In this document: positions 17,327 through 26,463 of the stretch, piece after piece
Layout: every line of letters begins with the position of its first letter
Numbering within the stretch: the first letter of the stretch is position 1
NCBI RefSeq assembly: GCF_042466685.1
Contig: NZ_CP170448.1
Location: forward strand, 682,001-746,000
Reading direction: 5' to 3'
Source of the DNA: Vreelandella sp042466685
GTDB lineage: Bacteria; Pseudomonadota; Gammaproteobacteria; Pseudomonadales; Halomonadaceae
DNA: 64,000 nt
Program-made: the position numbers and the translations under genes
Notes under the pieces: generated by a model
What the model saw: the letters and a program-made list of their open reading frames with translations, nothing else
The model's database searches: none
Told to the model about the DNA's origin: nothing

Positions 17327-18454
17327 TTAAACGCTGCGGGCAATCATCGCGTCTTGCTGCTGCTGTTTTTCGCGCACTTTTTCGCGAATCAACTTTTCAA
17401 GATCATCTACCAAGTGGTCGTTGCGCAGTTTGCTGGCGGGCTTGCCGTCGATATACACCAGGTTGGCGGGGCTGCCGCCGGTCAGGCCGATATCGGTCTC
17501 TTTGGCTTCGCCGGGGCCATTGACCACGCAGCCGATCACCGAGACGTTGAGCGGCGTCATTACGTCTTCCAACCGCTCTTCGAGCTGGTTCATGGTGCTG
17601 ATAACGTCAAAATTCTGCCGCGAGCAGCTGGGGCAGGCGATAAAGTTGATGCCTTTAGAGCGCAGCTTGAGGCTGCGCAGCATATCAAAGCCGACCTTGA
17701 TCTCTTCCACCGGGTCTGCCGCCAGCGAGACACGGATCGTGTCGCCGATGCCATCCATCAGCAGCATGCCCAGGCCAATCGATGACTTAACTGTTCCCGA
17801 GCGCAGGCCCCCGGCTTCGGTAATACCTAAGTGCAGCGGTTGTTCGATGCGTGAGGCAAGGTCACGATAGGCGGCCACCGCCATAAACACATCCGAGGCC
17901 TTAACGCTGACTTTGAAGTCAGGGAAATCCAGGCGATCCAGGTAATCAATATGGCGCATGGCGGACTCCACCAGCGCCGCTGGGGTAGGCTCGCCATACT
18001 TCTTCTGCAGGTCTTTTTCCAACGACCCTGCGTTGACGCCGATCCGGATCGGAATGCCATGGTCGCGGGCGGCGCTAACTACTGCGCGTACCCGGTCTTC
18101 ACGGCCAATATTGCCGGGGTTGATGCGCAGGCAGTCGACGCCGAGTTCTGCGACCCGTAGGGCAATTTTGTAATCAAAATGGATATCGGCAACGAGCGGT
18201 ACATTGACCAGCTTTTTGATCTGACCAAAGGTTTCGGCGGCATCCATATCGGGCACTGAGACGCGCACGATATCCGCACCGGCGTTTTCCAACTGCTGGA
18301 TCTGGGCCACGGTCGCGGCGACATCCAGTGTGTTGGTATTGGTCATGCTTTGGACGGCAATGGGGGCATCACCGCCCACCGCAACGTTTCCAACCTGAAT
18401 TTGGCGGGAATGGCGGCGTTTTATCGGAGAAGGGGCGTGCATAAGACGGGTCAC
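17327..18454 (-). CDS. ispG: 4-hydroxy-3-methylbut-2-enyl diphosphate synthase (IspG/GcpE)
   Basis: This 375-residue iron-sulfur enzyme converts methylerythritol cyclodiphosphate to HMBPP in the non-mevalonate isoprenoid pathway. The N-terminal TIM-barrel shows GGDAPIAVQSMTNTNT and VPLVADIHFDYKIAL. The C-terminal part has the 4Fe-4S ligands in ACPSCSRQNFD and VIGCVVNGPGEAKETDIG. The start overlaps the rodZ stop by four bases, so the two are coupled. Confidence 0.97.
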   Translation of the reverse strand: MTRLMHAPSPIKRRHSRQIQVGNVAVGGDAPIAVQSMTNTNTLDVAATVAQIQQLENAGADIVRVSVPDMDAAETFGQIKKLVNVPLVADIHFDYKIALRVAELGVDCLRINPGNIGREDRVRAVVSAARDHGIPIRIGVNAGSLEKDLQKKYGEPTPAALVESAMRHIDYLDRLDFPDFKVSVKASDVFMAVAAYRDLASRIEQPLHLGITEAGGLRSGTVKSSIGLGMLLMDGIGDTIRVSLAADPVEEIKVGFDMLRSLKLRSKGINFIACPSCSRQNFDVISTMNQLEERLEDVMTPLNVSVIGCVVNGPGEAKETDIGLTGGSPANLVYIDGKPASKLRNDHLVDDLEKLIREKVREKQQQQDAMIARSV

Positions 18455-19512
18455 TCTCCCAAGGTGAATCGGGCAACATTGTTGGCGCCTGCGCGGGCGG
18501 GAAGGTCAACTTCCTCGCCCTGGTAGCGCAGCTCAACGCCGGTGGCATTACCTACGGTTAAGCGAAACGGGGGCTCACCTTCGACGGTTGTCGAGGTGCC
18601 AGGCGTTTGTAGGCCAACGAAAACGCGCTGGTTGGTGGCATCAAAAATTTCCGTCCACGACTGCTCGTTAAACGTTAGCTCAAGAACGTTGGCATTGGCG
18701 GTTTGCTCGGCGGCAGCGGTTTGCTCATCCTCGGCGCTGTCCTGCTCGGTAGCGCTCTGCTCACCTTCACTCTGGCCAGTGCTGCTCAGTTCATCGCTTT
18801 CGGCGCCAGCGCCGCTGTCGCTATCCAGAATGGACTCGTCGAGCCCTGCAATGGCATCAGCGTCATCCTGCGCACTGGGAGCTTGATCTTGCTCAGCCGT
18901 CGGTGACGGCGTGACGCTGGTGGCATTACTGGGCAGCGTCGTCGCGCTTTCGTCGCCACTGGTGAAGCTTGAACCGGCGCTCTCTTCTGTTTCAGCTGCT
19001 TCACTGGCAGGTTCTGCCGGTGCAGTAGCGGTCTCTTCCGGGGTAGTGGAGCCAAAGCCCGGCGGCTCGTTACCCCCCCGGCTCTGCCACCACATAACGG
19101 TGACAGCGATAAGCCCCACAATGACCAGCAGGGTCACCAGCTTAAACAGCCAGGCGCCAATGCGGGAGGGTGGCCTCGCCGTAGAGACGGGGGTTACTTT
19201 GCGTTCGGTGTCGGTGCCGCCGCTACGGGCTTGATAAGCCTCAAGCACCAGTCGGTCATCCATGCCCAGGTATTTGGCGTAAGAGCGCAGGTAGCCGCGG
19301 CGATAAGTAGCGACAGGAATCTCTTGGTAGTCGTCCTGCTCAAGCCCTGCCACCACGGCGGGGCGCAAGTTGAGCGCCCGTGCCGCGTCGGTCAGCGGAA
19401 TGCCAAGTTGCTCGCGCTGACGTGCAAGTAGTTCACCAGGAGAGGCGCTATTGGGTGTGCCGTGAGTGCTTGGGCTATCAATGACGTTTTCTTGTGACTG
19501 TGTATCGCTCAT
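18451..19512 (-). CDS. rodZ: RodZ-like cytoskeletal/cell-shape protein
   Basis: This 353-residue bitopic membrane protein links MreB to the cell-wall machinery. It has an N-terminal helix-turn-helix domain (about residues 28-95, ELLARQREQLGIPLTDAARAL). One membrane helix follows (about residues 121-140, LVTLLVIVGLIAVTVMWW). The periplasmic linker is long, acidic and low-complexity, rich in E, S, T and A (about 150-265). A C-terminal beta domain ends the protein (VLELTFNEQSWTEIFDATNQ). It lies directly before ispG, as in many gammaproteobacteria. Confidence 0.92.
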   Translation of the reverse strand: MSDTQSQENVIDSPSTHGTPNSASPGELLARQREQLGIPLTDAARALNLRPAVVAGLEQDDYQEIPVATYRRGYLRSYAKYLGMDDRLVLEAYQARSGGTDTERKVTPVSTARPPSRIGAWLFKLVTLLVIVGLIAVTVMWWQSRGGNEPPGFGSTTPEETATAPAEPASEAAETEESAGSSFTSGDESATTLPSNATSVTPSPTAEQDQAPSAQDDADAIAGLDESILDSDSGAGAESDELSSTGQSEGEQSATEQDSAEDEQTAAAEQTANANVLELTFNEQSWTEIFDATNQRVFVGLQTPGTSTTVEGEPPFRLTVGNATGVELRYQGEEVDLPARAGANNVARFTLGE

Positions 19513-19559
19513 GGCTGAGCATCCTTCATTAAATAAGCGGTGATCAGGGCGTCTATCAG

Positions 19560-20294
19560 TCAGTCGTTGCCAAGCAGGCGCTGGTATTCGGCGGCGACGC
19601 TATGCTCGCCGCGTGAATGAGCGATATCAACCGCCATTCTTAGCGCTGCTTGGTCGGGCTCGGCAAGCTGTAAATAGGTTTGCAGCGGTGCCCAGGCCTG
19701 AGAGTAATTGCCCTGCGAATATTCGAGTTCAGCTAACATTAAATAGCCGCGTGAGTTACGCGGATCAATACTTTGCGCGCGCTCCAGTCGAGCACGCGCT
19801 TTGTCATATTCTTCCAGCGCCAGGTAGCACTGCCCGAGGTTAGTAAATAGTTGGGCACGGTTGGCGTACTGGGCATCCTGTGATGCGGTTTCTAACTGCT
19901 CACAGGCGGCATTGAACTGGCCCTGACCGTACAAGAACGCCGCATAGTTGTTACGGGCGCGAGTGAAGTCAGGTTCGGCGTTCACCGCCTGTTGAAAATA
20001 GTCGTTGGCAAGTGCGCTTTCACCCTGGCGCTGGTAAACCAGGGCCAGTGCCTGCAGTGCTTCGGCATGGCGTGGGGCAATTTCAAGCGCTCGATCCAGT
20101 GCGTTGAGAGCGCGGGGAAGATTATCGCGCTCTAAATAGGCAACGCCAAGCTGGGTATAGGCCTCTGCCGCCGCGGGGTTGGCTTGCGGTGTAAGGTTGT
20201 TGGACGAGGCACAGCCGGCTAGCCACAAGCTACCGATAAGCACGGTAAGCATGGGCACCCGTGATGGGTATTGGCGCCTGCGGTGAGCGATCAT
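19560..20294 (-). CDS. pilW: Type IV pilus biogenesis lipoprotein PilW/PilF
   Basis: This 244-residue outer-membrane lipoprotein helps the PilQ secretin assemble. It has a lipoprotein signal (lipobox WLAGC) followed by about six TPR repeats (AYTQLGVAYLERDNLPRALN, RNNYAAFLYGQGQFNAACEQ). I chose ATG 20294 because it has gagg upstream and puts the signal peptide at the N-terminus; the in-frame ATG at 20396 would add 34 unlikely residues. The gene lies between rlmN and rodZ, the common gammaproteobacterial order. Confidence 0.9.
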   Translation of the reverse strand: MIAHRRRQYPSRVPMLTVLIGSLWLAGCASSNNLTPQANPAAAEAYTQLGVAYLERDNLPRALNALDRALEIAPRHAEALQALALVYQRQGESALANDYFQQAVNAEPDFTRARNNYAAFLYGQGQFNAACEQLETASQDAQYANRAQLFTNLGQCYLALEEYDKARARLERAQSIDPRNSRGYLMLAELEYSQGNYSQAWAPLQTYLQLAEPDQAALRMAVDIAHSRGEHSVAAEYQRLLGND

Positions 20295-20434
20295 GTAAAT
20301 CCTCGTGTGGTGAACGTCCAACGGCTCGTAAGGCAATACAAACAAACAGCAGTGCTCATCTAAATAAAAACCGTGACCATCAAAGCGCCGTGCCAAGCGG
20401 AAGTCAAGACAAGCCCGGTTTTCTACCCTTTACC

Positions 20435-21634
20435 CTAGTCCGCATCAAGCTGCACTGACTGGATATAGCGTGCGCTGCGTTTGGTGCGATCTTTCACGCG
20501 ACCAACCAACTGACCGCAAGCGGCATCAATATCTTCACCTCGGGTCGTTCTTACCGTCGCGTTGTAGCCTAAATCATATAACCACTGCTGGAAGCGCATC
20601 ACCTGATTGCGCGACGGTTTTTCGTATCCAGAGTTGGGAAACGGGTTAAATGGAATCAGATTGACCTTACACGGTAGCTCTTTCAGCAGCGCGGCAAGCT
20701 GCTCGGCGTGCTCCTGCTGATCATTGACGTCTTTAATCAGCGTGTACTCAATGGTGATCTGACGGTTATCCGGGCATTTGGAAAGATAGCGGTGGCAAGC
20801 ATCCAGCAATGCGCGAATATTGTACTTGCGGTTAATGGGCACCAGCTCGTTGCGTAATTCGTCAGTCGACGCATGCAGCGAAATCGCCAAGCTAACGTCC
20901 ATTTCGTCACCGAGTTTATCGATCATCGGCACCACGCCAGAGGTCGACAGCGTGACGCGGCGCTTGGACAGGCCGTAGCCGTTGTCATCGAGCATCAGCT
21001 TCATGGCGGGCACAACGTTATCGAAGTTGAGCAGCGGTTCACCCATGCCCATCATTACCACGTTGGTCACCGGACGGTTTGCCGTATCCCGACGCGGGCC
21101 AACGCTGCGCTGAGCCACCCAGACCTGACCGATAATTTCAGCAGCGGTTAAGTTGCGCTGAAAGCCCTGTTTGCCGGTAGAGCAGAAGCTGCAGTCCAGC
21201 GAGCAACCGACCTGGGATGAGACGCATAGCGTGCGACGTTTACCGTTCTCCGCTGGGATCAGCACCGTTTCTACATAGCTGCCGTCCTCCACTTCCAACA
21301 CCCACTTACGGGTGCCGTCGCTGGAGGTGCCTTCATAGACAACCCCAGGGCCACGTATCTCTGCCAACCTGGCCAGTTTTTCACGCAGCGCTTTGGAGAG
21401 ATTCGTCATGGCAGCAAAGTCATCGCTGCCTTCCTGGTGAATCCACTTCATTAGCTGCGCAGCACGGAACTTCTTTTCGCCAATCGAGAGAAAGAAGGCT
21501 TCCATCTGCTCGCGAGACATCCCAAGCAGGTTTTGGCGCTCCGGGGTCGCGTTTGCAGCAGGCGTGCTGGCGGCATCTGAGCTATTGGCGTCAGTCGGTG
21601 GGGCGGGCGTATGTTGGGCTACAGTGGTGGTCAT
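20435..21634 (-). CDS. rlmN: Dual-specificity RNA methyltransferase RlmN
   Basis: This 399-residue radical SAM enzyme methylates C2 of A2503 in 23S rRNA and A37 in some tRNAs. The CxxxCxxC cluster motif is in SLDCSFCSTGKQGF, and the resolving cysteine is in RTTRGEDIDAACGQL. The first 35 residues or so are a low-complexity extension rich in A, T, P and S compared with E. coli RlmN, so translation may start later, at an internal methionine (GMSREQM). It is the first gene of the rlmN-pilW-rodZ-ispG run on the minus strand. Confidence 0.96.
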   Translation of the reverse strand: MTTTVAQHTPAPPTDANSSDAASTPAANATPERQNLLGMSREQMEAFFLSIGEKKFRAAQLMKWIHQEGSDDFAAMTNLSKALREKLARLAEIRGPGVVYEGTSSDGTRKWVLEVEDGSYVETVLIPAENGKRRTLCVSSQVGCSLDCSFCSTGKQGFQRNLTAAEIIGQVWVAQRSVGPRRDTANRPVTNVVMMGMGEPLLNFDNVVPAMKLMLDDNGYGLSKRRVTLSTSGVVPMIDKLGDEMDVSLAISLHASTDELRNELVPINRKYNIRALLDACHRYLSKCPDNRQITIEYTLIKDVNDQQEHAEQLAALLKELPCKVNLIPFNPFPNSGYEKPSRNQVMRFQQWLYDLGYNATVRTTRGEDIDAACGQLVGRVKDRTKRSARYIQSVQLDAD

Positions 21635-21657
21635 GGCGGTCAGCGTTATAGAAAGGG

Positions 21658-21676
21658 GCGGGGGACTAGCCCCCGC
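21658..21676 (-). terminator. Hairpin between ndk and rlmN
   Basis: A 7-base-pair GC stem (gcggggg and its complement) with a five-base loop lies 48 bases after the ndk stop. On the minus strand it is followed by cccctttctat, a modest T tract. It may terminate ndk or reduce read-through into rlmN. Confidence 0.5.
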
Positions 21677-21723
21677 AAAATGGCCGGCAACGAAAGTTGA
21701 TTCGGCGGCGCTACCTTAAAGGC

Positions 21724-22149
21724 TTAGCGCGGGCAGATTTCGTCGTTGCCAAAGAAGTAGCTAATTTCGCGCTCAGCGCTTTCTGGAGAATCAGAACCAT
21801 GGACAGCGTTGGCGTCGATTGTTTCCGCAAAGTCAGCACGAATAGTGCCTGGTGCTGCTTCTTTCGGGTTGGTGGCTCCCATCAGATCGCGGTTTTTAGC
21901 GATAGCGCTTTCACCTTCAAGCACTTGAACAACCACCGGGCCAGAGGTCATGAAGCCAACCAGATCTTTAAAGAACGGACGCTCTTTGTGCTCGGCGTAG
22001 AAACCGCCAGCCTTCTCTTCGGAGAGATGAACCATTTTGGCTGCGACGACGTTTAGACCAGCTTTTTCAAAGCGGGCAATGATCTCACCGATGGCATTTT
22101 TGGCAACGGCGTCAGGCTTGATAATAGAAAGAGTACGTTCAGTAGCCAT
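21724..22149 (-). CDS. ndk: Nucleoside diphosphate kinase
   Basis: This 141-residue enzyme passes the gamma phosphate from ATP to other nucleoside diphosphates through a phosphohistidine. The N-terminus TERTLSIIKPDAVAKN and the active-site stretch NAVHGSDSPESAEREISYFF, with the catalytic histidine, are intact. Its length is standard. A hairpin precedes it and one follows, so it probably has its own transcript. Confidence 0.97.
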   Translation of the reverse strand: MATERTLSIIKPDAVAKNAIGEIIARFEKAGLNVVAAKMVHLSEEKAGGFYAEHKERPFFKDLVGFMTSGPVVVQVLEGESAIAKNRDLMGATNPKEAAPGTIRADFAETIDANAVHGSDSPESAEREISYFFGNDEICPR

Positions 22150-22186
22150 GTAAATGGTCTCCTTGAAAAAGGCTTAAGCAAAAAGT

Positions 22187-22210
22187 GCCGCCCTAGAAGG
22201 CCAGGGCGGC
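22187..22210 (-). terminator. Terminator downstream of the isc genes
   Basis: An 8-base-pair stem (gccgccct and its complement) with an eight-base loop lies between iscA and ndk. On the minus strand it is followed by actttttgc, so it looks like the end of the iscR-iscS-iscA transcript. The remaining stretch 22211-22379 has no convincing gene. Confidence 0.7.
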
Positions 22211-22379
22211 CCAGAAATGAGTCAGTTAATAGCGCTTCGGCAGCTAGCGTTTTTAAGCAGTAATGCATTGAAAAAGCATGCGGGTGTAACCCGCCTACCG
22301 GAGCCTGTGTATCCAGGGCCGCGATTATAGCGCTTAAGCCGCGTGATGAATACCGGCGATGAAGCTGGCGGGGCAAAGC

Positions 22380-22706
22380 TCAGACGGTAAAGCTTTCACC
22401 GCAGCCGCACTCATCTTTGACGTTGGGGTTGTTGAAGCGGAAAAAGCGGTTTAGCCCTTCGCTAACATAGTCCACTTCGCTGCCGTTGAGCATCTCCACC
22501 GCATCGGGGGCGACATAAACGCTGGCACCATGGGCTTCAAAATGGACTTCGTCATCGTTGACGGCGTCGGCAAAATCAAGCACATAGCTATAGCCAGAGC
22601 AGCCGCTTGGCTTGACCGAGACACGTAGGCCAAGGCCTTGGCCGCGCTCGTCGAGCACATGGCGAATCTGTTGTGCGGCAGCCGGGGTAATATTGAGTGT
22701 TGCCAT
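22380..22706 (-). CDS. iscA: Iron-sulfur cluster assembly protein IscA (A-type carrier)
   Basis: This 108-residue A-type carrier delivers iron-sulfur clusters to target enzymes. It has the three conserved cysteines: one in KPSGCSGYSY (C35) and two in DECGCGESF near the C-terminus. It follows iscS by 25 bases on the minus strand. ErpA is a possible alternative name, since the A-type carriers are alike and the gene order is not the classical isc order. Confidence 0.92.
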   Translation of the reverse strand: MATLNITPAAAQQIRHVLDERGQGLGLRVSVKPSGCSGYSYVLDFADAVNDDEVHFEAHGASVYVAPDAVEMLNGSEVDYVSEGLNRFFRFNNPNVKDECGCGESFTV

Positions 22707-22731
22707 GAGGCGTCCTCCTTAAAATAGTCAG

Positions 22732-23910
22732 CTAGTCAGCCGCTTGACGGGGCGGTGTACGTAAACCGCTCACCGCATGGCGTATGAGTGTTAGCGCATG
22801 GTCAATGTCGGCTTCAGTGGTAAAGCGCCCGAAGCTAAAGCGCAGCGATGAGAGTGCCAGCGCGCGCGGCGTGCCGATGCCGAGCAGCACGTAGGATGGG
22901 TCGACGCTGGCCGAGTTGCACGCCGAACCGGTCGAAACCGCAACATCGCGCAGCGCCATTAGCAGCGACTCGCCATCAACGCCTTCAAACGCCAGGTTGA
23001 GAATGTTGGGAATAGCGCGGTCGAGTGGGGTATTGGCAAAAATGCCCTCGACGCCTTCCAAGCCGTCCAGAAAGCGCTGTTGCAAGTGCGTAATATGGGC
23101 GTTGTCATCGTCGTACTGCTGCTGCATCAGCGCAAAGGCTTCACCCATGCCGGCAATTTGGTGTGTCGGCAGGGTGCCGGAACGCATACCGCGTTCATGG
23201 CCACCGCCATGTATCAGCGCCTCAACGCGAATATCCGGGTGGCGTTTCACATACAGCGCCCCAACGCCTTTGGGGCCGTAGGTCTTATGCCCAGACAGCG
23301 ACATCAGGTCAATCTGCTGGGCGACCACGTCCAGAGGGATTCGGCCAACCGCCTGGGCGGCATCGGTATGAAACGCTGCGCCAAACTCGTGGGCAACTGC
23401 CGACAGAGCGGCAATATCGTTAATGCTGCCCAGCTCGTTGTTTACCGCCATCAGCGAGACCAGCGCGGTGTCATCGCGCATCGCGGCGCGCAACTGTTCG
23501 GGTTGAATACAGCCATCCCGGCCCGGCGTTAGCCAAGTGACCTCAAAGCCCTCTTTTTCCAGCGCATGGGCAGTATCCATCACCGCTTTGTGCTCAATGG
23601 TCGAGGTGACTAAGTGCAGGCCGCGCTCGCGGTTAGCTCGCATAAAGCCAATCAGCGCCAGGTTGTCTGCTTCGGTTGCGCCGCTGGTCCAGACGATCTC
23701 TCTCGGGTCGGCGCCAATGGCGTCGGCCACCTGGCGGCGCGCCTGCTCAATCACCTGCTCTGCCTGCCAGCCTAACATATGGCTGCGCGAAGCCGGGTTG
23801 GCAAATAGCTGGTCAACCGTTAGGTAGCGTTGCATAACCTCAACCACGCGGGCATCCGCCGGCGCGGTGGCGGCGTAATCCAGGTAAATGGGCAGCGTGG
23901 GTGTGGTCAT
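22732..23910 (-). CDS. iscS: Cysteine desulfurase IscS
   Basis: This 392-residue PLP enzyme takes sulfur from cysteine for iron-sulfur clusters and tRNA thiolation. The N-terminus is IYLDYAATAPADARV, the PLP lysine is in SLSGHKTYGPKGVG, and the mobile catalytic cysteine is in STGSACNSASVDPSYVL. I chose ATG 23910 because it aligns with the family start, although another ATG lies 120 bases upstream at 24030. It lies between iscR and iscA. The usual next gene, iscU, is not present here. Confidence 0.95.
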   Translation of the reverse strand: MTTPTLPIYLDYAATAPADARVVEVMQRYLTVDQLFANPASRSHMLGWQAEQVIEQARRQVADAIGADPREIVWTSGATEADNLALIGFMRANRERGLHLVTSTIEHKAVMDTAHALEKEGFEVTWLTPGRDGCIQPEQLRAAMRDDTALVSLMAVNNELGSINDIAALSAVAHEFGAAFHTDAAQAVGRIPLDVVAQQIDLMSLSGHKTYGPKGVGALYVKRHPDIRVEALIHGGGHERGMRSGTLPTHQIAGMGEAFALMQQQYDDDNAHITHLQQRFLDGLEGVEGIFANTPLDRAIPNILNLAFEGVDGESLLMALRDVAVSTGSACNSASVDPSYVLLGIGTPRALALSSLRFSFGRFTTEADIDHALTLIRHAVSGLRTPPRQAAD

Positions 23911-23962
23911 CGTTACGTTCCAGCGGTTGATCGTTTTGGGTAATCGGGTCTGTACTGTAGTG

Positions 23963-24430
23963 TCAGGGTGAAGAGGCGAGAATACCTGCCTCAGCACGCT
24001 GTTTTTGTCGCGACGCAATACGTATGACATCAGGGCGTAGCATCAGTTGTGCAAAGGTCATATCGTCAAGGAAATGGCGTATCTGCACGGAGAGCTCACA
24101 CCACAAATGGTGGGTCAAGCAGGTGTCTCCCTGCTGGCAGTCGGAAAGCCCCTGGCAACGGGTGGCATCGACGCTTTCGTTTACCGCATCAATCACCTTT
24201 GAAACACTAATCGCTTCCGCCGGCTGTGAAAGCAGGTAGCCGCCACCTGGGCCGCGCACGCTATTGACCAAGCCTGCTCGACGCAGGCGAGCAAAAAGCT
24301 GCTCTAAATAGGAGAGCGATATCTCCTGGCGCTGGGAGATATCGCTTAAGCTGGTCGGGCCGTTGTGGGCATGCAAGGCTAAATCGAGCATGGCAGTAAC
24401 GGCGTAACGGCCTTTGGTGGTCAAGCGCAT
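23963..24430 (-). CDS. iscR: Iron-sulfur cluster regulator IscR
   Basis: This 155-residue Rrf2-family repressor senses iron-sulfur status through a [2Fe-2S] cluster. Its winged helix starts the protein (MRLTTKGRYAVTAMLDLALH). The cluster ligands are in RCQGLSDCQQGDTCLTHH, with three cysteines and a nearby histidine spaced as in E. coli IscR. It is the first gene of the isc transcript and presumably represses it. The cysE gene lies immediately upstream. Confidence 0.95.
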   Translation of the reverse strand: MRLTTKGRYAVTAMLDLALHAHNGPTSLSDISQRQEISLSYLEQLFARLRRAGLVNSVRGPGGGYLLSQPAEAISVSKVIDAVNESVDATRCQGLSDCQQGDTCLTHHLWCELSVQIRHFLDDMTFAQLMLRPDVIRIASRQKQRAEAGILASSP

Positions 24431-24482
24431 GGCAAGCCCCTCGACGCTGAATGCTCAGCGCACTAACGGCAAATGTGCTGCC

Positions 24483-24512
24483 ATTATGGGAAAACCTGAG
24501 TGCTTTGGTCAA
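24483..24512 (-). promoter_or_regulatory. Probable iscR promoter
   Basis: On the minus strand a -35 box TTGACC (24507-24512) and a -10 box CATAAT (24483-24488) are 18 bases apart, about 55 bases upstream of iscR. The -35 overlaps the cysE stop codon. IscR commonly represses its own promoter, so an IscR site is expected here, but I could not recognise one with certainty. Confidence 0.55.
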
Positions 24513-25372
24513 CCATTACGCGGCGGCAGCGTTTCTTGCTCACTGGCCGACGTTTCTGCCGATTGCTTGCCAAGACCAGAGCAGCCGGTATCGCTTTCGT
24601 CCAGGATGTCGGCAAAATCTTCATCACGTAGCGCCGGTAGCTGGCCGTCGCGGTAGTTGTCATCCAGCTTGCGCAGAGTCGAGCACATGCGCTCGATACG
24701 CTCATCCACGGCGTGCATATGGTCGAGCATCGCCTGCATGGAGCGGGCCACCGGGTCGGGCATGTCCTGGCTGACGCCGTAGGCATCAAAGCCAAACTTC
24801 TGGCAGATCGCTTCGCGGCGTGCCGGATCCACATCCAGCGCCTCTTCTACATCGGGGTCGGCGCGTTTAACGATTTTGCCGGGTATGCCCACCACCGTGG
24901 CGCCCGGCGGTACTTCCTTGGTGACCACGGCATTAGAGCCAATTTTTGCCCCGGCACCGACCGTAAAGGGTCCCAGTATTTTGGCCCCCGCCCCTACAAT
25001 CACACCATCTCCCAGAGTGGGGTGGCGCTTGCCTTTGTTCCAGCTGGTGCCGCCCAGGGTGACCCCTTGATAGAGCGTAACGTTATCGCCCACTAATGCT
25101 GTTTCGCCAATCACCACGCCCATGCCGTGATCAATAAAAAACCGCCGACCAATCGTGGCGCCTGGGTGAATTTCAATACCGGTGAGCCAGCGTGAAAATG
25201 TCGATAGCGTCCGTGCCAGCCACTTGAGGTTCTTTTTCCACAGCCAGTGGCCGCAGCGATGCAGCAATAGGGCGTGCAGGCCCGGGTAATTGGTCAGCAC
25301 CTCAAGAAAGTTACGTGCGGCCGGGTCGCGGTCAAATACGCTGTTGATGTCTTCACGTAGACGTTGAAACAT
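24509..25372 (-). CDS. cysE: Serine O-acetyltransferase
   Basis: This 287-residue enzyme makes O-acetylserine, the precursor for cysteine. It has an N-terminal helical part followed by a left-handed beta-helix of hexapeptide repeats (about residues 65-165; IHPGATIGRRFFIDHGMGVV, GDGVIVGAGAKILGPF). The active-site stretches around DHGMGVVIGET and GGTSWNKGKRHPTLGD are present. The extra C-terminal tail (about residues 190-287) is longer than in E. coli CysE. It lies just upstream of iscR, a common pairing that links sulfur supply to iron-sulfur assembly. Confidence 0.94.
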   Translation of the reverse strand: MFQRLREDINSVFDRDPAARNFLEVLTNYPGLHALLLHRCGHWLWKKNLKWLARTLSTFSRWLTGIEIHPGATIGRRFFIDHGMGVVIGETALVGDNVTLYQGVTLGGTSWNKGKRHPTLGDGVIVGAGAKILGPFTVGAGAKIGSNAVVTKEVPPGATVVGIPGKIVKRADPDVEEALDVDPARREAICQKFGFDAYGVSQDMPDPVARSMQAMLDHMHAVDERIERMCSTLRKLDDNYRDGQLPALRDEDFADILDESDTGCSGLGKQSAETSASEQETLPPRNG

Positions 25373-25519
25373 GAGGTGTTCCTTGGCGTTAAAGGGCGGC
25401 GTCTGGCTATTGAAATATCACCATGGGTGCTTGGAGTATCAATAGTGGAATCACGTTAAGAGTAGCGAAGTTGGGGCACGCAGCGTCAACTTCAAGTTTA
25501 ACGCTGCGGCTCTCACTGT

Positions 25520-26284
25520 TTACGGCTTGGGTGGCTTGATGTTCGCCGCCTTCTCGGTGGCCGACAGAATCCCACGCAGAATATTCATCTCCATACGCTC
25601 CGGGCGTGCACGCAGGTAGAGGCGGCGCAGTCTCGCCATTAGCTGCCGTGGCTGATCCGGGTCGTGAAAATCGATGCCAATCAGCGTGCGCTCCAAGTGT
25701 TCAAAGTAGCGCTCAAGCTCTGCGTGGGTGGCCAAGTCATCGCTATCGCTGGGCACTGTTGCAGGCGCATCCGCTTGGTCATCTGCTTGATTTAACCAGG
25801 CCATGCGACACTCATAGGCGAGTACTTGCACCGCGGCAGCCAGATTGAGCGAGCTAAAGTCGGCATTGGTGGGTATATGCACATGGGCGTGACAGCGCTG
25901 TAGCTCGGCGTTGGTCAGGCCGCTGTCTTCGCGGCCAAACACCAGTGCCACACGAGCATCAGTAGCCTGGCACTCGGTAGGCAGGCGGTCAGCTAACTCT
26001 CTGGGCGACAGCATTGGCCAGGGCAGGGTGCGCGAGCGAGCGCTGGCACCCACGGCCAGGGTGCAATCAGCAACCGCTTCTTCCAGCGTGGCGTGAACCC
26101 TGGCTTGGTGCAGCAGGTGATCCGCACCGGAAGCACGAGAAATACTGTCCTGGGTGATCACTTCACAGCGAGGAGCGACCAGGGCCAAATCGGCCAACCC
26201 CATATTGTGCATGGCGCGGGCGACGCCGCCGATGTTGCCGGGATGGCTGGTGCCGATAAGAACAATGCGAATGCGCTCAAGCAT
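25520..26284 (-). CDS. trmJ: tRNA (cytidine/uridine-2'-O-)-methyltransferase TrmJ
   Basis: This 254-residue SPOUT-fold enzyme methylates the ribose at position 32 of tRNA. The knot motifs are present: ERIRIVLIGTSHPGNIGGVAR at the N-terminus, VALVFGREDSGLTNAEL in the middle, and the final IPTNADFSSLNLAAAVQVLAYE. I chose ATG 26284 because it aligns with the family start, whereas ATG 26389 adds 35 unmatched residues. It is divergent from suhB, with 179 bases between them. Confidence 0.92.
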   Translation of the reverse strand: MLERIRIVLIGTSHPGNIGGVARAMHNMGLADLALVAPRCEVITQDSISRASGADHLLHQARVHATLEEAVADCTLAVGASARSRTLPWPMLSPRELADRLPTECQATDARVALVFGREDSGLTNAELQRCHAHVHIPTNADFSSLNLAAAVQVLAYECRMAWLNQADDQADAPATVPSDSDDLATHAELERYFEHLERTLIGIDFHDPDQPRQLMARLRRLYLRARPERMEMNILRGILSATEKAANIKPPKP

Positions 26285-26463
26285 GATAAGGCTCGGTGAA
26301 TAAATAAGGTGATTATTATCGCGTAAAGCTCGCAGTCTAGCATGAGTCGATGGCATGCCCGAGAGCGGTCTGCTAGAATTGCGCGCCAAAGGCGGCCCCT
26401 GCGCCTACTTATGCTCTATGCTTAGCATCACGTTCTTTAACATCACTGTCACAAGGCCCGATC

